Source: Anaeramoeba flamelloides (lineage: Eukaryota; Metamonada; Anaeramoebidae). From it: a DNA stretch of 64,000 bases. The stretch is from positions 6,944,501 to 7,008,500 of the forward strand of contig JANTQA010000051.1 of assembly GCA_027625915.1 (NCBI GenBank). Reading direction: 5' to 3'. A program made the position numbers and the translations under genes. The notes below the pieces were generated by a model, which made no database searches, was not told the DNA's origin, and was given only the letters and a program-made list of their open reading frames with translations. Position 1 is the first letter of the stretch; every line of letters begins with the position of its first letter. Shown piece by piece: positions 59,470-64,000 of the stretch.

Positions 59470-60385
59470 ACCAAGACAGAATTAAAAGCTATACCAAGTC
59501 AAAGATCCATTGGCTCAAGAGTGATAATAATATGTATACAAAACAAAATACAGGTTAATCAGTTTACCTTGTTCAGGGATTGTAAGCCTGAAGGGGGTTT
59601 CCACCATAAAAGAAAATTTTGAATTTTTTGGCAATTTTGAAGAGGATCAGAAAATAACAATTTTTACTTTGGTTAACTCATTGATTTTTATTATTTAAAG
59701 TACTTCACACATTAGATTTTTTAATTGTTTTTTTTTTTCAAAAGTCTATAAAAAAATTGTAACAGTAGAGGGTTGTGTTGATTTACTTAACATAGTGTTT
59801 CGAATGTTGAATGACATGTCTATTATCCTTATCTCAACATTCTATTGTGGCATTTAATTTTTTCTTTGGTTATTTTTATATCATTTTTGAATTTTTTTTA
59901 ATCATAACAACAAAATGCAATAAGAATCATTTTTTTATCAGTGACATTTGGGATAAATGGATTTTGTCTAAGAAGAACAACAAAATCACTTTTCGGGGAA
60001 CTACAGAAGGGAATAAAAAACCAAGCTTTTGGAGCTAGAAGGTTGAAAAAAATAGAATTATCTCAAAACATATCTGGTTAGGGTTTTAAAACTTGGATTT
60101 GGTGGAATTGGTATGGTTATGTTCTATCAAATTTTAAACGAAAATATAGCTACATCCGTATCAAACATACCATGGAATTTGACAGACATAGAAATTGACT
60201 TTTTGTCTCTGTTAAATACAAAAAAAAAAAATCTTTGGTTCATGCTATCAAATACATTATATGGTTTGACAAAGGTTTTTTTAAAAAAATTCTTATTTGA
60301 AAGACCAGAGAAAAAAATCATATTGTTCATGAAACAAATCCAAAAATTCAAAACAAAGTTTCCAAAGATCAAAGTCAGAATTTGA
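59470..60385 (+). mobile_element. Possible decayed LINE (non-LTR retrotransposon)
   Basis: A frame at about 59478-59550 reads RIKSYTKSKIHWLKSDNNMY and TKQNTG, resembling the endonuclease-to-RT linker of L1-type LINEs (SxxxWLKxGDxNTxFF). Further on are VTVEGCVDLLNIVFRMLNDM (59755), ISDIWDKWILSKKNNKITFR (59935) and a 90-codon frame at 60113-60385 (NLWFMLSNTLYGLTKVFLKK) that resembles the C-terminal part of such elements. The fragments lie in order on the same strand but in different frames, and no RT active site (YxDD) is present. The match is by eye only. Confidence 0.3.
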
Positions 60386-60542
60386 TTTTTTCTTTGAAAT
60401 GGTCTTACCTTTTGATTTTAAGGTCTTTAGAAATTAAGTATCCACCAAAAACCTGAAAATTAACTAAATTATTGATCATTTCATTAGGTTTGTAGTAAAA
60501 AATTCGAATTCTAATATTTTCTCTCTGATGAAATTTTTGTTC

Positions 60543-61026
60543 TACTGTAGTCAAAATAAAGTGTGCAAAAAAATTTAATGCGTGTTTCAAAATAAAAAGT
60601 GGTTTTTTTTTGTTATAGAAGACCTATACATTAACCAATCAAAGAAACCAATAATAAACCCTAAATAAATATGGTAATGGTTTCTTAAAGTTCTATTATT
60701 TAAAAAGAAATTCTAAAAATGAACGATTAAAATTGCAAAATTTATCTCAAAAAATAGAGTAATTTTTTCATAAAATTTTAAATCATCAAAAAAACAAAAA
60801 AATTCAAAAAAATTGAGAATATTATGGAAAATTTTCAACTATTTGCATTAATAATTTAAATTTTACTGAAAATAACCAGACCTTTACTTTCGAAATTGAT
60901 TTGAACTTTGGTATACTATTTGGTAGTATATTGGGTGTTACCTTGGTATAAGAAGAAAGAAAAGCATGTATTATAATTTGAAACGCAGATTATAGTCTTT
61001 GTGTACACATTATTTTGATCACTGTA
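60543..61026 (+). repeat. Family C element, copy 4, best ends
   Basis: The left end TACTGTAGTCAAAATAAAGTGTGC and the right end read inverted TACAGTGATCAAAATAATGTGTAC are terminal inverted repeats. CAGT-type ends suggest Tc1/mariner-like movement. About 480 bp, no coding capacity. Confidence 0.8.
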
Positions 61027-61447
61027 TTATCAAATTTCAAGGTTTGAAATAGGCTATTATATAACCTTAAAATCCTGTCATAAAAAAAAAAAAAGTGTGA
61101 TACAATAAATGGATTTTCTGTTAATCCTGGATTTCGTGGGCGGGTTGGAACGGCTGGATAAGTTTGGTTCTAAGAATCCAAAATTATCTTCTCCTTAAAA
61201 AAAGCACTTGTAAAAAAAAAAACAATAAAATTTGAACCGATTTTATCAATTCTTTTCTCTTTTTTTTTATTGTTTAACATTACTAAAAAAAAATATCAAA
61301 TAAAATTTTTTGAATAAATTTTTTAGAGAATCTCCGATTATACTCCACTAAAATAAAATTCTCTTCACTCATCTCTCTCAAATTTTTATCAAGTCTTATG
61401 GTGTAGCTACACCCTTAAATACAATGAACTTTTTTGCAAAATCTCAC

Positions 61448-61665
61448 TAATACTATTTGTTGCAAAATAAATGGAATAAAATTTTCATTCATCTTTCCAA
61501 AAAAAGATTTTTAAATGCCTGTACTATTTCAAATTTTTATGGATGAAAAATCAGTTTAAATTCTTAATTTACCTTTTTAGAATTGGTGACTTTTGGTATT
61601 TTATCGTAATAATTCTTGGAATATGATTATTTTGTTCCATTTCTTTTACAACTAACAGTACTATG
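61448..61665. repeat. Inverted-repeat element (family L), copy 2
   Basis: Begins ATACTATTTGTTGCAAAATA and ends CAACTAACAGTACT, with the TTTTCATTCATCTTTCCAAA block near the left. Matches 1909-2142. Confidence 0.7.
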
Positions 61666-61995
61666 TGATTATTAACGGATTGTTTTTAAAACTTCAAAAG
61701 AAAATTAAGTGTAAAAGTAAAAAATTAGAAATCGAGTTTTTTGTTTTTTGGTTGTATTTTTTCATCAATAAAGCAAAAAGAAAAGATAATTTATTTTAGC
61801 AACCAACAGTAATTTTTGGAAATGGAAATAGGTTGTAAAGTGTTCAAACAAAATCATAAAAGTCAAATAGGTCTCAAAAATTTGTTTTTATTGATTATTT
61901 TTGAAAGAATAATATAAGATGAAGATCAGAAGCAGTAACACAAAATAAATATATAAAAAATGATTTAAATAAAAAAAAAAAAACTTAGATCATAT

Positions 61996-62904
61996 TTAAT
62001 TTTCTTCTTCCTCTTCTTTTTCTTTTTCACAACATTTTGTTTCACAACATTTCTTTTCTTTATCACAGCATTTTTCTTTTTCACAGCATTTTTTTTCTTC
62101 ACAACATTTCTTTTCTTTATCACAGCATTTTTCCATTTTTGGGCAGCACTTTCCCATCATTGGGCATTGTCCCATCTTTGGGCAACATTTTCCCATTCCC
62201 ATTCCCATCTTTGGGCAACATTTTCCCATCATTGGGCATTGTCCCATCATTGGGCATTGTCCCATCTTTGGGCATTGTCCCATCTTTGGGCATTGTCCCA
62301 TCTTTGGGCATTGTCCCATCTTTGGGCATTTTCCCATTCCCATTCCCATTTTTGGGCATTTTCCCATTTTTGGGCATTTTCCCATCATTGGGCATTGTCC
62401 CATCTTTGGGCAACATTTTCCCATTCCCATTCCCATTTTTGGGTGGCACATTCCCATTTTTGGGTGGCACATTCCCATTTTTGGGTGGCACATTCCCATT
62501 TTTGGGTGGCACATTCCCATTTTTGGGTGGCACATTCCCATTCCCATTCCCATTCCCATTCCCATTCCTGGGTGGCACATTCCCATTCTTGGATGGCACA
62601 TTCCCATTCCCATTCCCATTCCCATTCTTGGGTGGCACTTATTCATTCCTCCACAACAATTGTTCATTTGCATCTGCATGATCAACATTTGTGTCAAATA
62701 AAGTTGGTGTTTTAAAAGCATTTCAATTCTGTCACATGGGCAGCATTCTTTTTCACAGCACTTTTTTTTATCACAACATTTGGTTTCACAGAATTTGGTT
62801 TCACCGCACTTGTTTTCTTCACAACATTTCTTTTCTTTGTCACAGCATTTTTTTTTCTCACAATACTCCTTTTCTTTAATTAATTCGTTTTTTTGTTCAG
62901 ACAT
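61996..62904 (-). CDS. Cys/Lys- and Met-rich repeat protein, probable metal binder (302 aa)
   Basis: One exon from ATG (62904) to TAA. Three zones are visible. Residues about 14-57 are Cys-Cys-Lys-rich (KKCCDKEKKCCEENKCGETK). Residues about 59-82 form a Cys-free segment that could be helical (DRIEMLLKHQLYLTQMLIMQ). Residues about 83-252 are tandem 6-7 residue repeats of Met, Gly, Cys, Pro and His (CHPKMGM five times in a row, then GQCPKM and GKCPKM units, separated by MGMGMG). Residues about 253-302 return to CCDKEKKCC units and an acidic end. The dense Cys, His and Met are the ligands used by metallothioneins and copper-binding Mets motifs, so copper, zinc or cadmium binding is a reasonable inference. 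It matches no metallothionein family I know. No signal peptide. The symmetrical Cys-rich ends could also cross-link. Overlapping open frames on both strands are by-products of the 18-21 base repeats. Confidence 0.8.
   Translation of the reverse strand: MSEQKNELIKEKEYCEKKKCCDKEKKCCEENKCGETKFCETKCCDKKKCCEKECCPCDRIEMLLKHQLYLTQMLIMQMQMNNCCGGMNKCHPRMGMGMGMGMCHPRMGMCHPGMGMGMGMGMGMCHPKMGMCHPKMGMCHPKMGMCHPKMGMCHPKMGMGMGKCCPKMGQCPMMGKCPKMGKCPKMGMGMGKCPKMGQCPKMGQCPKMGQCPKMGQCPMMGQCPMMGKCCPKMGMGMGKCCPKMGQCPMMGKCCPKMEKCCDKEKKCCEEKKCCEKEKCCDKEKKCCETKCCEKEKEEEEEN
62130..62645 (-). repeat. Coding minisatellite in the Cys/Met-rich gene
   Basis: Imperfect 18-21 base units (TGCCACCCAAAAATGGGAATG type, then AAGATGGGACAATGCCCA type), interspersed with ATGGGA hexamers. 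Adjacent units are identical in places, a sign of recent expansion. Copy number is likely polymorphic and assembly errors are possible here. Confidence 0.9.
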
Positions 62905-63138
62905 TTTTAGAAGAATAGTTAGTATTAATTTTCTTAAAGGAAATTAAAAATAAATGATTATTACTTTTTGCTCAGTAACTTTTTAATTTCTCCCTTTGTC
63001 TCAAAAACGTTGAAAAAAAAAACCTTTGCTTAACCACCTGACTAGCATTTTACTTTCCCCAAAGCAAAGATATTATAAAAATTTTTTTTTTCTCCCTTTT
63101 TGACAAAAGCAATACTTGTTTTTCAAAAGAGTTGCCTA

Positions 63139-63395
63139 TGTCAAGAAAAGTCAAAGTTGAGAATTTCTGTTGATCATTGTAACTGGTTGTTCTTTTTTAT
63201 TGGGAACAGAATCTTTTTTCGGGAAATTTAAAGCACATTTTTGAGGTTGTAGGTGAAAAAAAGAAAGATCGACCCTTAAAATCAACTTTTAGTTTTGAAG
63301 AAATTTTAAATCCACGAAAAGACAATTCCAGAAAGATAAAAAGGATTCGGTTCAAGAGGGAAATATTTTTCAAATTCAGAAACAATGAATTTTAA
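63139..63395 (+). CDS. Possible small basic protein, divergent from the Cys-rich gene
   Basis: The frame from 63210 (after an AACAG acceptor) to a TAA at 63393-63395 reads NLFSGNLKHIFEVVGEKKKD, RPLKSTFSFEEILNPRKDNS and RKIKRIRFKREIFFKFRNNE, with ordinary protein composition. A candidate first exon is ATG at 63139 reading MSRKVK, joined in phase 0, but its donor would be GTTGAG, which is weak. That gives about 67 residues, rich in Lys/Arg. No family recognised. It is 235 bp from the Cys-rich gene's start, so the two could share a promoter region. Confidence 0.35.
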
Positions 63396-63449
63396 CAGAA
63401 TAGTGAATTCTGTTTGAATTATGAGTCAGCAATTATTTTTATCATAATT

Positions 63450-63744
63450 TTTTTTTTTTTTTTGATTCAATTTTTGAAAATTATTATCCATCAAATTATC
63501 CCCAAACGACAATACCATTGATAAAAATCCATTCGTTCCATTTTCTAACTCTTCTTTTTGTTGTTTGTAAAGCCCTATTCATTGATTACGTTGATTTTTT
63601 TCGAAATTCTTCATCAAAAAAAAAACGCAAATACCCACTCACTATAATACTATTTGAAAATAAGAAAATTTCAAGACTAAAACCGAGAATACAATTTGAT
63701 TCTCCGAGAACTATTAGCCAAGTTTTTACACCCATGAAAAATTA
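63450..63744 (+). other. Coding-like open stretch, possible last exon
   Basis: About 95 codons stay open to a TAA at 63742-63744: SIFENYYPSNYPQTTIPLIK, IHSFHFLTLLFVVCKALFID, then a Lys/Arg segment and LKPRIQFDSPRTISQVFTPM. The last 35 codons look most protein-like. A competing frame over 63490-63560 (PNDNTIDKNPFVPFSN) suggests a splice or frame change. It may belong to the stretch at 63139-63395 or be separate. No ATG, no family recognised. Confidence 0.25.
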
Positions 63745-64000
63745 AACAAAAATTTCAGAAAATGAAAAAAAGTGATTATTCGGCTGTTCTATCAATCGTA
63801 GATTTGACACCATTCGATTAGAGAACGCAAAAATATTTAATTTGAATTGATTTTCTCGTCACAAGTTTACAAGAACACATGCCTGATACCACACACACAC
63901 ACTTCCATTTAAAGATATACTCTTAGTTTCAAAATAAATTGTTCAAAATTTTCCTTCAGATTTCAAAAACAGATTATCAATTCATGCAACTTTTCAAATT

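Larger units (their letters stand above)
56868..61995. other. Stretch between the B-box gene and the Cys-rich gene
   Basis: Holds a family D repeat (57295-58170), a possible LINE relic (59470-60385), a family C element (60543-61026) and a family L element (61448-61665). 56950-57290, 58180-59460 and 61030-61440 show nothing definite. Confidence 0.65.

Noticed and set aside
62037-62715. Long plus-strand frames opposite the Cys/Met-rich gene (Phe/Pro/Ser or His/Ser/Trp repeats)
   Set aside because: They mirror the 18-21 base repeat of the minus-strand gene. The minus frame has a proper ATG, non-repeat ends and meaningful composition.
62905-63138. Metal-response element in the Cys/Met gene promoter
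   Set aside because: I looked for the animal TGCRCNC core on both strands and saw none; protist sites are unknown to me.
1-64000. CRISPR arrays, bacterial operons, LTR or virus-like elements
   Set aside because: No regularly spaced direct repeats, no LTR pair, and no capsid, envelope or integrase-like frame was seen.

Overview
The window is eukaryotic nuclear DNA from an unidentified, strongly AT-rich protist. G+C is roughly a fifth by eye; I did not compute it. The evidence for a eukaryote is spliceosomal introns (GT..AG, mostly GTAA/GTAT donors) and eukaryote-only genes: a Ras GTPase, an RGS protein, eIF4E, RRN3, importin alpha, tandem B-boxes, and a tRNA with internal A and B boxes. Genes end on TAA, TAG or TGA, so the standard code fits. 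Protein style (Lys/Glu runs, RGS, Ras, B-box and DUF547 proteins) suggests a free-living amoeba such as an Anaeramoeba-like or amoebozoan species. That placement is only a guess.

Layout, left to right. 493-839 (-): first two exons of a Ras-family GTPase, the rest running off the left edge. 840-5958: repeats. 5959-17079 (+): a five-exon gene I assembled by splice phase, encoding an RGS domain fused to DUF547 (463 aa), with introns of 5.8 and 3.4 kb. 21028-26701 (+): three-exon eIF4E (214 aa) with a 4.8 kb intron. 30911-33226 (+): intronless RRN3 (771 aa). 40329-40400 (+): tRNA-Ala(UGC) with the G3:U70 identity pair. 47078-52218 (+): five-exon importin alpha (534 aa) with a 3.1 kb intron. 54575-56867 (-): three-exon protein with two B-boxes, a long helical segment, acidic runs and a poly-Gly-Arg tract (608 aa). 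61996-62904 (-): a Cys/Lys- and Met/Gly-rich repeat protein (302 aa), probably metal-binding and not assignable to a named family. 63139-63744 (+): small coding-like stretches divergent from it.

The space between genes and inside the long introns is largely repeats. I see at least ten families of short, non-autonomous, inverted-repeat elements, several in two to five copies with different decay, and some inserted into each other. One family keeps a short coding-like stretch. At 59470-60385 there may be a decayed LINE. I saw no LTR or virus-like element.

The genes do not form an operon or obvious pathway; they are a scattered set of housekeeping (RRN3, eIF4E, importin alpha, tRNA) and signalling (Ras, RGS-DUF547) genes. 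The strongest novelty candidates are the Cys/Met repeat protein, the RGS-DUF547 fusion and the B-box/poly-GR protein. Exon joins come from reading phase and homology by eye, without RNA data.
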